DNA from: Chelonoidis abingdonii
Lineage: Eukaryota; Chordata; Testudines; Testudinidae
Assembly: GCF_003597395.2 (NCBI RefSeq)
Contig: NC_133770.1
Location: 95,452,528-95,516,527, forward strand
Length of the DNA: 64,000 bases
Direction: 5' to 3'
Below are positions 22,851 to 34,871 of this stretch, one piece after another. The notes under the pieces are model-generated. The model was given only the letters and a program-made list of their open reading frames with translations. It was not told the origin of the DNA and did not search any database. Positions within the stretch are counted from its first letter, which is position 1. Each line of letters begins with the position of its first letter. The translations under genes were made by a program, and so were the position numbers.

Positions 22851-25297
22851 CTAAAGGGAAATGGTGCACAACAAAGACATTAAGCTCTCCTGGGTATTAG
22901 AAAATATAAACTACTTCAGTGAAAGGGAGAGTATCCAGGATACTAAGACCCTTAACTCATTTTATAATGGTCTTTAAGCTCAGCTCAGTGTAGCTGCCTC
23001 AACACAATTATTTTCTGCCATTGCATTTTACATCAAAGATCTACAACCTATCCTTAAAGATGATCCCTCACTCTCACAGATCTTGGGAGACAGACCAGTC
23101 CTCGCTTATAGACAGCCTCCCAACCTGAAGCAAATACTCACCAGCAGCCGCACACCATATAACATAAATACTAACCCAGGAACCTATCCTTGCAACAAAG
23201 CCCGATGCTAGCTCTGTCCACATATCTATTCAAGTGACACCATCATAGGACCTAATCACATCAGCCACACCATCAGGGGCTCGTTCACCTGCACATCTAC
23301 CAACGTGATATATGCCATCATGTGCCAGCAATGCCCCTCTGCCATTAACATTGCGGGGGACCAAACCGGACACATCTCTTTGCAGAAGAAAAATGGACAC
23401 AAATGACATCAGGAATCATAACATTCAAAACTAGTGGGAGAACACTTCAACCTCTCTAACCACTCAGTGACAGACTTGAAGGTGGCAATTTTGCAACAAA
23501 AAAACTTCAAAAACAGACTCCAAAGAGAGACTGCTGCACTCGAACTAATATGCAAATTAGACACAATTAACTCAGCCTAAACAGAGACTGGAATGGTTGG
23601 TCATTACACTAATTGAATCTTATTTCCCTATGTTAAGTTCTCCTCACACCTTCTATGGGTCATCTTTAATTATCATTTCAAAAGCTTTTTTTCTCCTGCT
23701 GACAATAGCTCATCTCAATGATTAGACTCTTCCTGTTGGTATGCATGTATGTATAAATATCTCCTGTCTGTGTGTTCCATTCTATGCATCCGAAGAAGTG
23801 AGCTATAGCTCACGAAAGCTCATGCTGAAATAAATTTGTTAGTCTCTAAGGTGCCACAAGTACTCCTGTTCTTTTTGCGGATACAGACTAACACGGCTGC
23901 TACTCTGAAACCTGCATTTTACTCAGCATTTAAAACCAGATTCCAGGGTGAAGAAACCCTGAGCTTTACATATTGCCCCATAATCAATTATATTATAACT
24001 GTACTCATTTTCAAGCAACCATACATGTGACAAACACTTAGAGGATAAAGTTAATCCAGATGTAATTTGGCTAGCACAAATTTTCAGTCCCTAACTCAAC
24101 AAAATAACCAGAAATCCTTCAAACCTCTAGTCAGATACAAGTACCAAGATTGTTTCCTTTTGGGACAAACCTCCAGGTTTATAGAGAATTAAATCAAGAT
24201 GTTTGATTACTGAACTACTTAGCTCTGTAGCATGGTTTCTAGGCTAGATTAAAAACAAAAACCCTAAGGAAGAAGAAAGTAAAGCAAACATTCATTTAAT
24301 TAATCTGAGAATTTGCAAAGTGGAATAAATGATCTACTTTTATTTTTAAAGGAATTTAAATTAGTTTGTGGGTCTCCCAAGTGCTCAAATCAAGGTCAGG
24401 GGCTGGAAGCAAGTATAGGATGACAGTTAGAAAGCCCATTAAGGTAAAAAAAGTTAGGGAACAAGAGATTAAAATATCATGACCCTTATGATAGTATGAT
24501 CTTCCCCACACACCATTGGTTCAAGAAATTTCTTCCACAGCCAAATGGACTGAATTTCAAAAGGTAACAAAGACAGGTGGACGTGATTTGAGATTTACAA
24601 ATGTAAAGATCTATAAAAAGGCTTAGTAGTAGCAGCTGGCAATAGCATGTATTAATTCATTCAGGTACAGCTTCATTGGACCGGAGCATAGATGGTCTGG
24701 CCTGGTGGGCACAGCCAGGCTGAGGTCTGCTCGCCAGGAACAGCAATTGCCAGGCAGGAGCTGGAGGAAGCACAAGCAGGCAGGTTCCATAAGCAAGAGT
24801 CAGGGTCAGAGTCAGACTGGACTAGGAGACAGGAGATCAAGCAAAATCCGGTGTTGCAGCAGGCCAAAGTCTGTGTGGTTGTCCAGACAACTTTCCTGGG
24901 GTTAAATAGACTGCTTGGCTAATCAGAGGTTCCTCAGGGTATCGTCACTCTGATTTTTTTGGGTGGCACTTCCGGTGGTGCCTATTCTTCATTGTGCTAC
25001 CTGGCTGTGCCTCTGCCTGGCCTCCAGGGCTGCTGTGGGACTATCAGCCATCCCAGCCTCTGCAGACCCGATTTTAGTCCCTGGGTCCTTACAACAGCTA
25101 ACTTCAGTCTATTGCCAAAACTACCTAATCAAGTGTCTCTCTGGAACACCATGTATATAAAAGAGTTATACTCACTCATACTAATGGGACTCGAAGAGTG
25201 AACTCCCTGCACTTCACACTGACAATACATCAGTACATTAAAAACCAAAAACAATCCTTCAAAACAAGCAAACTTTAGATGAAAAATTAGTACTTAC
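22851..25297 (-). other. AOAH: AOAH intron 3 (2.4 kb)
   Basis: Phase-2 GT-AG intron. The upstream-facing half carries a Penelope-like element fragment in antisense orientation to the gene (about 23020-23912). The stretch 24660-25090 is GC-richer and may be an eroded LTR, but I could not find ends or target duplications. Confidence 0.85.
23020..23912 (+). mobile_element. Penelope-like element 3' fragment with GIY-YIG domain
   Basis: The longest Penelope remnant here. Translated pieces in order: YRQPPNLKQIL and a Cys-rich PCNKARC.LCPHIS motif; the GIY-YIG entry NVIYAIMCQQCPS; VGEHFNLSNHSVTDLKV; NFKNRLQRETAALE. Stops break it, and the GIY-YIG glycine/tyrosine region is degraded. The 3'UTR has GCATCCGAAGAAGTGAG and ends ACTAACACGGCTGCTACT. 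The reverse transcriptase is missing (5' truncation). Confidence 0.85.
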
Positions 25298-25364
25298 AGT
25301 TTAATTAGTTCTGGTCCATAAAGCTCAGCTACCAAATAACAGATGCCTTGCAAGTTCAGTATTT
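25298..25364 (-). CDS. AOAH: AOAH exon: saposin-like domain, middle
   Basis: A 67-nt exon, too short to stand out as an ORF, found by looking for the missing piece between the flanking saposin exons. Seen: acceptor TATGTTTTCCAG|AAATAC and donor AAACT|GTAAGTAC. Phase 1 entry and phase 2 exit match both neighbours exactly. Translation (residues 83-105, counting split codons) includes GICYLVAELYGPELIKL, aligning with CYLVIDKFGSDIIKL of the human enzyme as recalled. It contributes Cys91, the fourth cysteine of the saposin pattern. Perfect phase continuity across four exons and intact splice sites argue for a functional gene rather than a pseudogene. Confidence 0.93.
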
Positions 25365-26149
25365 CTGGAAAACATACATTTTTGAAACAAAGGAACTTAA
25401 TTAAAGCTAGCTTTACAAACTCATGAAACAAAGCAGGATTTGCTTTATCAAGGTAAATCTCAGGTTATTTTAGAGAAAGGCATATGCTCAGTCAGTGATT
25501 TGAGCACATGACTCTGAAGCAGAAAATTCTTCTAACCAAAGCTCTATCTCCTTGTGTGTCAGTAGGTGAGTCATACAGAACTACTGTGAGAATTAATGTT
25601 TAAGTGCATTGATGATGAATAGCATAATGTAAGAATTAACATAATATTTATTATAGAGCATTTTCTAAGCAGTTTAAGGATAAAGCACTTGTTATCTTAT
25701 ATTGTAGCTCAAAAAGAAAGCAAAACAGATAAATCAATGTGCAGAAAATGATGTATGAGTTCATATTACTGCTGGAATTACTTAGTGTCTTCAAGTGTTT
25801 ATGCAGGTAAAAAAACTCATCTTTTCAGTATAGAAATAATTTTACAATGAATAACAGAAGGAGTAATTATACTTTGGCAAATAGCTATCGTGTTCCTTTT
25901 TCCTTTCATCTTTTACATTACTATGGCCTTTCTAAATACTGATTAAAACCTCATTCTTTTAAGTTGAATGAATAAGGATACGCACTGAAATACAGTTTAT
26001 AAAAAACACTTTAGCAACATATTTATTGAAAAAGACAAGTGTTGCACTATCTTATTAGCCTTGAGGGAAAAACGGTGCACTGCTGTGACAGAAACCTGAG
26101 TTTGAATCCAGTTACAATCTAATACTAGGGTCTGATCATGTAGTTCTGT

Positions 26150-26300
26150 GGAGGAATGGGAGTATTTCTTGCATATAATTGGACTCAGGCCTGATTCAGC
26201 AAAGCACCTGAACATATTGTTAAATGCGTCTCTGTTCAGTACAGCACTTAAACATGTGCATAACTTTAACCACATGCTTAAGAGCTGAACAGGAGATGTA
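26150..26300. repeat. Fossil foldback with GCACTTAAACATGTGC arms
   Basis: Phrases CTGATTCAGCAAAGCAC and CACTTAAACATGTGCATAACT belong to a dispersed palindromic relic; a shorter copy is at 39415-39480. Confidence 0.45.
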
Positions 26301-28836
26301 CTACTCAATTGGGGCTGTTATGCCAACCAGTCTCCTGTATCTTGTAATCAACAACTGGATATCAGTTTTTGCTTATTAATAAGCAGTGAAGCATGACTCA
26401 TAGCCAGACATTAAATTAAGGTGCATTTACACAGGTATCTATATGGTAAACGTGGCAAAATACAGAAGCAAGAATAAAGCCCACAACTCCTAGAACTCCA
26501 GAAAGTAGCTATGTCCAAGTCTCCAGTCACCGCCCCCTTAAACACTGTTCCCCAAACGCCTATGTATCTCTCTCCTGTCCATCTTAATGTGTCCAAATAA
26601 ATACTTAGGATCCACCAATCAAAGTAACTATCCTTCCTCACCCAATCAGATGAATCAGAACCAACATCCAGCTGGAGTAGTCTATTCTGAGGTTCTTCCC
26701 CAGAGAAAAAGTATTTCCTTCCAAAACACTGCTAGGTTTTAAGACAGCAGGAGATCTGACTCTCCTCTGACTCCCACCAGAGTAAATCAGGAATAATTCC
26801 ATTGATGTGAACGGAGTGACACCAGTGTAAAACCTGCATAAGTGAAGGCAGAACCAGGCCCCAAAGGTTTAACAGTGTAGCTGTGAGTGCAAAAATTAAA
26901 TACCCAACTATCTCTTCATGATAAGGTGTTGCTGATAGCTGCAGGAGCTACTGTAGCTTAAATACTTTATTTCAATCAAGTTATTAGCCTCATTTATTTG
27001 CCTCCTTTGCCACATAATTTCTTTTGATTGGATTTTTATAATCAGTCCACTGGTTTAAAATGGGTCTGCTGACCAGAATTAGATTTTGCTATTACCCTCC
27101 TGAAATGGCACATGCAGTGGATGGCAACAGTCCTGTGTCTGCTCTTATCACTGATTAAAATACCCTTGGTAAAACTAGCCACCAAGCCAGCTGGCTCTTT
27201 GAAGTGTCCTGTAAGAGAAAACAGTTGGCTTCCCCAACATCTCCCATGCTGGACAAAAGCTGACAGCATCCTCTAATGTTTCCCATTGCAGAGACAAGCC
27301 AGCAGGTTTGTACAATGTCTCTTGCCCAAGAAGAGATAACTGGTTGGCTCAACCTCGCTAGCAGCTAGGAGGAGGGGCTGGTTTGGCATGCCATCAACTC
27401 TAAAAAGTAGACATTGGGGAGATGGCTATCTAGAGCCATTTCTACGCATAAAATTCCTTCTGAGCGTAAGAATCTCAGCATATAAATATCCAATGGCATA
27501 ACAAAATTAATGTCTGGCTCCAGGGAGAATAGCAATAACATAAAACTGCCCTAGGGTAAATATAGTCTTCTTGGATTGTACGTATTACATTCAGCATTTG
27601 GCTTCAGGCAATATACCACAACCTCTGACCAATATTTTATATTTATGTCCTCAGAGTCAGTCGGTATTTGTACTTACACACCTCTCCTGCTGTGCTGTAT
27701 GCACACAGATGCAAAGAGAAGAATACACATCAGTCTTTTTTATCGAAACAAGCCTTGCTAGGGGAAAGAGGTTCAAGTAAAAAATGTGTATTTTAAGGGA
27801 GTGAAGAATATTGACCTTAAAGGAAGTTAGATTAGGCCAACAGAAACCACAAGCTCCCTTTAGTTCCTCTAAAAACCTAATTGTTGTACATTAGTTTTGT
27901 TTTTGTTATTCACATGAGGCTCTTCAGGCATATATATATATAATAATAGAATTGCTCCTTCAGCTTAAATGGTACCTTTTTCCTCAACAGCTCTGCTCCC
28001 TGTGTGCATTCAAAAAAATATCTATTGACCTGAGTGATAAAAGTAAGTTGTTACTACTTTTTATTCTCGTTAGCTCTGCAGAGCCTATACATCCAGAAGA
28101 GTGAGGGCTGGATTGCATTCTGGCTCATGCATCATCCACAGAATTGTTAACTAATTTCTAGTCCCGGTCAAACTTTTCCCTCAAGGAATAGCAATAGCTT
28201 TCATGTGTCTAACTGAAGATAATGAGTTTGCACAGCTGTAACTTGAAGGGATGAGGAGGTTATATACATACAGAGGAGGGCAGAATTTTGCCTGTAGAAT
28301 TTTTTACACTTGCAGTGATGTATAAACGAGAAAGAATGCAACTTGACCTTCAGAGTGGAGGGCAGGTTCACAGGTCTGGCAGTTAAAAATAAATTTTATC
28401 ACTTGTACACTGAACAAATCTGAAATAGATTCACCATGTGAAAATAAACACAGAACCATAGTGTGTCATCTTTACAGAGCCTTTTTGGTTTTGTTTTTTT
28501 TTTAGAAGAAAACCCTACTTTAACAGCAGTATTAGGGTTTATAATTAAAGCTCTACCGTTATCTGCCAGTGATGTCAAAAATGAAAATATGTCTCATGGA
28601 ACAGGAACTGACTGACCATCATTTGACTCAGTGAATGACCTCTTGCAAACCCTTCTCCACACCTTAGAAAGGATAGAATTATTATTCTACATGCATCTTC
28701 CATGACACTAGGGACTAAAGAGCAAGACATTAGTTTTTCAGAGATGGAATTACTAAAATACGGTATAAAAAATTCTTTAATGAAAAATCCTAAACTGTCT
28801 TTTTAAATTAATGAAGTTAGAGACAGCATCAACTTT

Positions 28837-28985
28837 AGATTCATCGGTTCCAAGGCCAGAGGGGACCATTGTGATCCTCTGATCTGCCCTTCGGTACAGA
28901 TCTTTTAGAAAAACATTCAATCTTGATTTAACAATTGTCAGTGATGGAGACTCTGTCATGACCCTTGAGGGGTAGCTCTCCGGTC
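28837..28985 (-). mobile_element. CR1 3' scrap, minus strand
   Basis: Complement of the CR1 tail: ATTCATCGGTTCCAAGGCCA, GGGACCATTGTGATC, TTTTAGAAAAACATTCAATC. The minus-strand frame SPSLTIVKSRLNVFLKD is the CR1 ORF2 C-terminus. Same subfamily as 6159-6515. Confidence 0.85.
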
Positions 28986-29460
28986 TGCCTTTTGTGAACA
29001 GCATCTCTTCCCCTTCTCCCCTCAGCAGCACAGCACCTGCCTGATCTCATTCAGGCCTTGGCTGCCAATGCGAGGCAGCAGATTTGCAGGGCTAGATATG
29101 CCATCAGCATGCTGCGGATTGTGTTACTGTTGCACCAATGCAGCCCCTGGGTTATGTTTTGTATGGGGGAGTGAGGTACTGTTCCCTATGAGCACCATGG
29201 GATACATCTAGTCAATTTTAAAAAGTTACTTTAAAGTAATTGAATGTCTTACACCTGCCCTTCAGTCCCTCTGCCAGATTTTGTGACTTTACAACAACAG
29301 TTTCTTATTTCTGAAAATGTTTTCATCTTCCCAGTTGCTATGTAAAGACTTGCACAAATATAAGGGAAACTGACTGAATATACAGTGAAACTGACTATTC
29401 TTTAAGTGCTGACAAATCTACAAAATAAACAAACTGGGGGTATTATATGCAAGTATCTTT

Positions 29461-29538
29461 GGGGTGAAATTCTGGCTCCACTGAAGTCAGTAGGAGTTGT
29501 CACTGACTTTAATGAGCCACAATTTCACCCTTGTTATC
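29461..29538. repeat. 78-bp foldback repeat
   Basis: GGGTGAAATTCTGGCTCCAC and GAGCCACAATTTCACCC are inverted arms, with CTGAAGTCAGT / ACTGACTTTAATG inside. A compact relic of the palindromic repeat also seen at 22060. Confidence 0.6.
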
Positions 29539-29583
29539 TTTCACATACACTATTCATAGATGTTGTAACAGTAGTGAGTAAAA

Positions 29584-29712
29584 AGCAACAAGGTGTCCTG
29601 TGGCACCTTATAGACTAACCAATGTATTGGAGCATAAGCTTTTTGTGGGTGAATATTCACTTCCTCAGACGCATGTCCAGACTAACATGGCTACCCCTCT
29701 GATACTTGATGC
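29584..29712. mobile_element. Compact Penelope-like insertion, inverted structure, 15-bp target duplication
   Basis: 129 bp. The left part (29584-29688) is the Penelope 3' region on the minus strand (TGTGGCACCTTATAGACTAA). The right part (29689-29712) is the very 3' end on the plus strand (CAGACTAACATGGCTACCCC). The flanks CAGTAGTGAGTAAAA (29569-29583) and CAGTAGTGGGTAAAA (29713-29727) differ by one base, marking a single insertion event. Confidence 0.82.
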
Positions 29713-29808
29713 CAGTAGTGGGTAAAACATTTTCAGATTCAAGTGAATTTTTAATTAACAGTGAAATACAGTGGTACCAGCATAACATATGGTGTATTTG
29801 ATATTTAC

Positions 29809-29904
29809 CAGGTAGATAGTTGCAGAGTCTCTCTATTGCTTCTTTTGCTGTACAGTTGTGAAACATTGCAAGCTGTTCAATTACTGATACCACAAGCACA
29901 CATC
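29809..29904 (-). CDS. AOAH: AOAH exon: first half of saposin-like domain
   Basis: Seen: acceptor TTTGCTTGTTTGCAG|GATG and donor CTACCTG|GTAAAT on the minus strand bound 96 nt with one open frame, entering in phase 1 and leaving in phase 1. The encoded segment (residues 51-82) contains GCVLVVSVIEQLA and ERLCNYLP, near-identical to the AOAH saposin B-type domain. It supplies Cys52 and Cys78 of the six-cysteine pattern. An N-C-T glycosylation sequon at residues 67-69 sits where the human protein, as I recall it, has N-S-T, so the site is kept but gains an extra cysteine. The family uses this domain to bind LPS and for intracellular sorting. A short Penelope-like insertion (29584-29712) ends about 100 bp downstream in the next intron. 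Confidence 0.95.
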
Positions 29905-30179
29905 CTGCAAACAAGCAAAACAAAGAGATCACTATCTCATACATATGACAAGATTAAATAGAGTGTCTATATAGCCAAGTGGACATGAACCTTTAGGTGT
30001 ATTGTTTTTTGAGATGTTCCATGGCTGATAATATTTCTGAAAAAAAACAGCCCACTATATTTCTAACTTTTATTAAAACAGTGCTACTTATCAAGCCAGA
30101 GGTTGGATGCAATTGGTAGATGAATGCACAAAACAACCTGAATTTTATATAGCCATATTTAGATCTGGTCAAGACTCTC

Positions 30180-30540
30180 ATCAAATCTGACATTTCAAAA
30201 TTTGTTTTAATTCTGAATCAGAAGAAAACCATACATTTCCTGGAACAAAAACTTTTTGAAAACAAAATTCAGTCTAATAAAATCAAGATGTTTTGTTCCA
30301 AACTTTGATTTTTGTATGTTATATCATAACAGCATATAAAATAAATTTATAAAAAAACATGATGAAATAAAATATTAAAATGTTTCATTCTGATAATGTA
30401 GAAATGCTTTTTTATTAAAAAAATGTGAATTAAATTTTGTCAAAATCTACATGTTCCAGCAGAAAGTTAAGATTTCTACAAAATGGTATTTTCCAATAGA
30501 AAAATATTTTGTTAGAAATTTGTAACTAGCTGTAACCACA
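30180..30540. mobile_element. AT-rich foldback repeat relic
   Basis: Phrases AAAATGTTTCATTCTGA, TTTTCCAATAGAAAAATATT and TTGTTCCAAACTTTGATTTTTG resemble the termini of the element at 42112-42680. Highly eroded; ends not defined. Confidence 0.4.
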
Positions 30541-31204
30541 CTCGTGAGAAACACCGTACAAACAAACAATTTTCTAGGTTTGATTCTTGTCCCTAGTGTG
30601 AACCCACCTGCACCTAAGAAACAAACTGAGGAAGGAAAAAAAATATTCTAGAAATCCAACACTACTCCAACAGACAGTATTATAATCAGCATCTTGGCAC
30701 TCTGCACATAGCTGGCAATCACATGCCCATGGTTGATTCACAGTCACGTAACTGTTACATCTTCACAGCATGCACCTGGACAGAAACAGGCAAAAACTGA
30801 AGGACAAAAAACTCCTGCATGACTGTAGATTAGAAATCACCAACCGCAAATATAACACATCAAACAAAACACTCCAGTGACAACATGGCATAGTCCTGCA
30901 CAGGATCTCCATGGGAGTCATTGGAGGTTCTACACACAAAGGACTTGCAAGAGAAGGCCCCAAGACAGCAAAATAAACATTTGCTAAGGCCGAAATATTT
31001 CCTAAATTCACCATGCTCCCTTTATGTGGTTATACATGGGTCATTTTCTGAGCTCTGGTAAGCACAGGGACTGCTCATTGCTGCTCCAGCCCTGAGCAAG
31101 TGGGAACACAGCCTTGCCTCCACTGAACCAGACAGCAGAGCAAGGCTGGTGCACCAGGGGAAATGGCAGAGAATGAGGGAAGAGGTTCTGTTTAATCCTA
31201 ACAG

Positions 31205-31795
31205 AGCACAGTTCATTCTCCTTGTGTGCAAGGGGCAGCACTGTACATTGGCCAAACCGGACAGTCTCTATGCAAAAGAATAAACGGACACTAATCTGAC
31301 ATAAGGAATCATAACATTCAAAAACCAGTAGGAGAACACTTCAACCTCTCTGGCCATTCAGTAACAGACCTCAAGGTGTCAATTTTGCAACAGAAAGACT
31401 TCAAAAACAGACTCCAACGAGAAACTGCTGAGCTTGAATTGATTTGCAAATTAGATACCCATAACTCTGGCTTGAATAGAAACTGGGAATGGCTGAGTCA
31501 TTACACTACTTGAATCTATTTCCTTATGATAACTATCCTTACACCTCTTGTCAACTGTCTGTAATTGACCATCTTGATTATCACTACAAAAGTTTTTTTC
31601 CTGCTGATAACAGATCATCTTAATTAATTAGCCTCTTAGAGCTGGTATGGCATCTTCTCTGTATGTATATGTATATACTCTTCTTACATGTTCCATTCTA
31701 TGCATCCAATGAAGCAGGCTGTAGCCCACGAAAGTATATGCTCAAATAAATTTTTTAGTCTCTAAGGTGCCACAAGTACTCCTGCTCTTTTTAAG
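31205..31795 (+). mobile_element. Penelope-like element 3' fragment
   Basis: Frame pieces ALYIGQTGQSLCKRINGH, PVGEHFNLSGHSVTDLKV and NFKNRL/DFKNRLQRETAELE show the C-terminal GIY-YIG region, followed by the 3'UTR with GCATCCAATGAAGCAGGC and AAATAAATTTTTTAGTC. It is truncated at CCTGCTCTTTTT, before the terminal motif. The stop-containing frame is not functional. Confidence 0.82.
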
Positions 31796-32654
31796 ATCTA
31801 TTTGTTTCCAGCAGCCCAAATAAGGAATTCCCTTTGTATTCAATACAGCTGAGGCCTGTCTCTTTTCTCCCACCAGGGACTACTGAGAAGATTCTGATCT
31901 CAGGTTTTGGTTTGACACAAAATAGAGATGCAAAATTAAAATACTGATACAGATCCAAGCTTTCCCAAAGCTCAGAGATATTAACATTCAGGGTTTTGGT
32001 CAGACCTATATCTAGTAAGGGGCAGTTAAATTCTCTATTGATGACCCTGCCACAATGTGCTAATAAACCAAACAAGGTGTTATTTTCCCATATAAGGCTG
32101 CGATATTCTTCACGGACCTGGTTATGAGTTGGAAAGTGGTGGAGAAAATATACCACCATTGGAAATTATTAGGCCCAATCTCTTTATTGAGAGTTTTTAT
32201 TACAAGATAATATAATTCTATACAGAGAAAAGCAAATCTTATATTTTATAGGAAGTAATTCAAGGACACAAATGGGAATAGCAGGCAGCTCATCATCTCA
32301 TGGTAGACATAAAAAAACCCTGCTTCACTATACTTAACCTCATTAAACAAAACCCTCAACAGGACTCCTTAAGAGATGTAATTTAGAAGGCATGCTAATT
32401 ATTAGAATGGATACTTACATAAAACAGAGAATAAATTGGAAGACACACCAAGGAAGAAAGACAGCAGCACATTTCAAGGAACTAGCACTTAACCAAAAAA
32501 ATAAATTCATAATGAAGAAAATATCCCAAGTAATAAAGACCTTAGCAACAAAATCAGAGACCCAACATCAATGTCCAGAGCAGACATACAGTACATCCCT
32601 ATACCAACCATGGAAACCCTGCTAGGAACATATCCAGGAGGGACTTGTATTCTG

Positions 32655-32860
32655 TAAACCTAGGGCCCCCACCACTGTAATGTCTGAGCACTTTACAAAT
32701 ATTAGCAAATTTACCTTCCCACCCCTTATTACTGCCTCTATTCTACAGAGATTAAATGACTTGTTCAAGCTTACATAGGAAATACGTGCCAATGCTAAGA
32801 CGTAAACTTGTCTCTTGAGTACCAGTCCAGTGCTTTAACCACAAGACTACCCTTCCTTTC
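32655..32860. mobile_element. MIR-like SINE relic
   Basis: CTGAGCACTTTACAAATATTAGC, CCTCTATTCTACAGAGATTAAA and GTGCTTTAACCACAAGACTA follow the layout of MIR/CORE-SINEs. Diverged. Confidence 0.6.
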
Positions 32861-34405
32861 ACAACCCTTGGTCTAAATAGTTTACAGTCTTGAAGACAGG
32901 AGTAAAAACATGAGATGCACTAGCCAAATGAGAGGCAGGAGTTGGCTTTGACATTTCTAAATAGTAGTAGTTATTATTTTTCATTTTTGTTGTGTGTGGG
33001 CCTCACTGAAGAAGTGACTCTTCAGGGAAGATCTGAATGAAGATGGGACACTGGCTGGGAGAAATGGGTTCGGAACGTTATGCATTGCATTCATGGCAGC
33101 CTGGAAAAAGTGCAAAGATGGGAGCAGGAGAAGAAAACTCTAGGGGCATCAAGGTCAACACTGTTGGCAGAGCAAAAGGCACAAGGGGAGAATGTGAGAG
33201 GAGACAAGAGCCGAATGTAGGCTCAGGTAGAACTGAGCACAGCCTGGAAACCAGGGCAAAATGTTCAAATTGATGCCCTGGCAAGGAGAACCTGATGGAG
33301 TGGTTCAAACAAGGGAGTCAGAGGATCTATCGGCAAATTCCAAGCATGGTCACATTCACAGAGAAAAGACATGTTCTCCCCCCCCACCAATAATGTAAGT
33401 CAAATTTACAGAGATTTTCATTTAGATTTTGAACATCTACTTCCTCAGGCTGAGCAACCTGTCACCTTGAGCAGCTGAAGGTGATAGAGACTGCAGGGCA
33501 GAAAAATAATGTCCCATTTGTCATTGTTATATAACATGTTATATATACAACATTTTCACTGCTGTTTCACCACCTAAGCCCCTGAGAGCATTCCCTCTGC
33601 ATCTCCTGTTCATGATGTATTGATCCATTTCTCAGTTAACAAAGCAATAAAGCGCACATCTGCTTTTCTTTCAAAGCCCTGTACTGTAGCCATTTATAGC
33701 GGGGATGAAGATTCTGCCATAGCCATGGTTACGATCCTGTCAGTCCCTGTGGAATTCTTCTTTCTACCTCAAGCATCTTCTTGCACTCTATCAGGCAGGA
33801 AGGAACTATGTGCTGTTGTGGTTAGGGATCCATATAGCTGCCATTTAATGTAACCTGTCAGAGTGATACCATACTCCCATTGATGATGTGATTATATGCT
33901 GTAATCATAGCATGTTTGCAGGCAAGCAGAAAGGGGAGGATGTACATCCTCTGTCATGTCACTTCTTTTCTGGTCTTCATAGTTGTATTATAGTATCCAA
34001 AAACTGAACTAAGTATCATATTCACTTCATATTTCAGCTGCAGCAGCATGTCAATAAGATGGATGCCAGAATGTTAATTACACTGTTAGATGGATGCATG
34101 TTCAGATTGCATTCCTATGTATTACAGACAGATTTTATTTCAGTGTAAAACTAAGACTGATAAAAAACAAATCAACATAACAATTCATCCTTTCCTTCCC
34201 AATGCCCTAGAAGAGAATGACACATGGTAAAGTTATAAATATTCCCCAAATTGGATTTTTGGGAAGTTTAGGCTGGAATTCTCTCTTTAAATTATAAGAT
34301 ATTCAAGCCAAGGACTGTGCCATAGTGCACACTGATTATATCATAATCATACACCATTTATACGATCAATTTTTCTCCAGGCATATACTAACATCATCAG
34401 CAGAG

Positions 34406-34871
34406 TATCAGAGGGGTAGCTGTGTTAGTCTGGATCTGTAAAAGTAGCAAAGAATCCTGTGGCACCTTATAGACTAACAGATGTTTTGGAGCATGAGCTT
34501 TCATGGGTGAATACCCACTTCGTCGGATGCATGTAGTGGAAATTTCCAGGGGCAGGTATATATGCAAAATCTCGTTATCTCTAGCTTGCTTCTTGCTTGC
34601 ATATATATACCTGCCCCTGATCAAGGGAGGATGAGGCCCTGTTTAGGCAGGTTGGTTTTCACACCTCAAACTGCTAGAACAGGGCCTCATCTCCCTCCCT
34701 GATTGAACTAACCTCGTTATCTCTAGCTTGCTTCTTGCTTGCATATATATACCTGCCCCTGGAAATTTCCACTACATGCATCCGACGAAGTGGGTATTAA
34801 CCCATGAAAGCTCATGCTCCAAAAGATCTGGGTTAGTCTATAAGGTGCCACAGGATTCTTTGCTGCTTCAA
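34406..34871. mobile_element. Palindromic Penelope-like unit with 11-bp target duplication
   Basis: Left part 34406-34567 is a Penelope 3' end on the minus strand, starting with the reversed terminus TATCAGAGGGGTAGCTGTG. Right part 34738-34871 is nearly the same sequence on the plus strand, stopping at GGATTCTTTGCTGCTTCA. The centre holds two copies of CTCGTTATCTCTAGCTTGC (34571 and 34714) and an inner palindrome GAGGCCCTGTT/AACAGGGCCTC. The flanks are exact CATCAGCAGAG (34395-34405 and 34872-34882). Confidence 0.88.

Larger units (their letters stand above)
25365..29808 (-). other. AOAH: AOAH intron 2 (4.4 kb)
   Basis: Phase-1 GT-AG intron. It contains weak palindromic relics (26150-26300, 26755-26870), a minus-strand CR1 3' scrap (28837-28985), a short foldback at 29461-29538 and a 129-bp Penelope-like insertion (29584-29712). 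From 26900 to 28800 I see nothing recognisable. Confidence 0.85.

Noticed and set aside
24660..25090. Possible LTR in intron 3
   Set aside because: Composition is suggestive, but there are no TG...CA ends, target duplication or second copy in the window.
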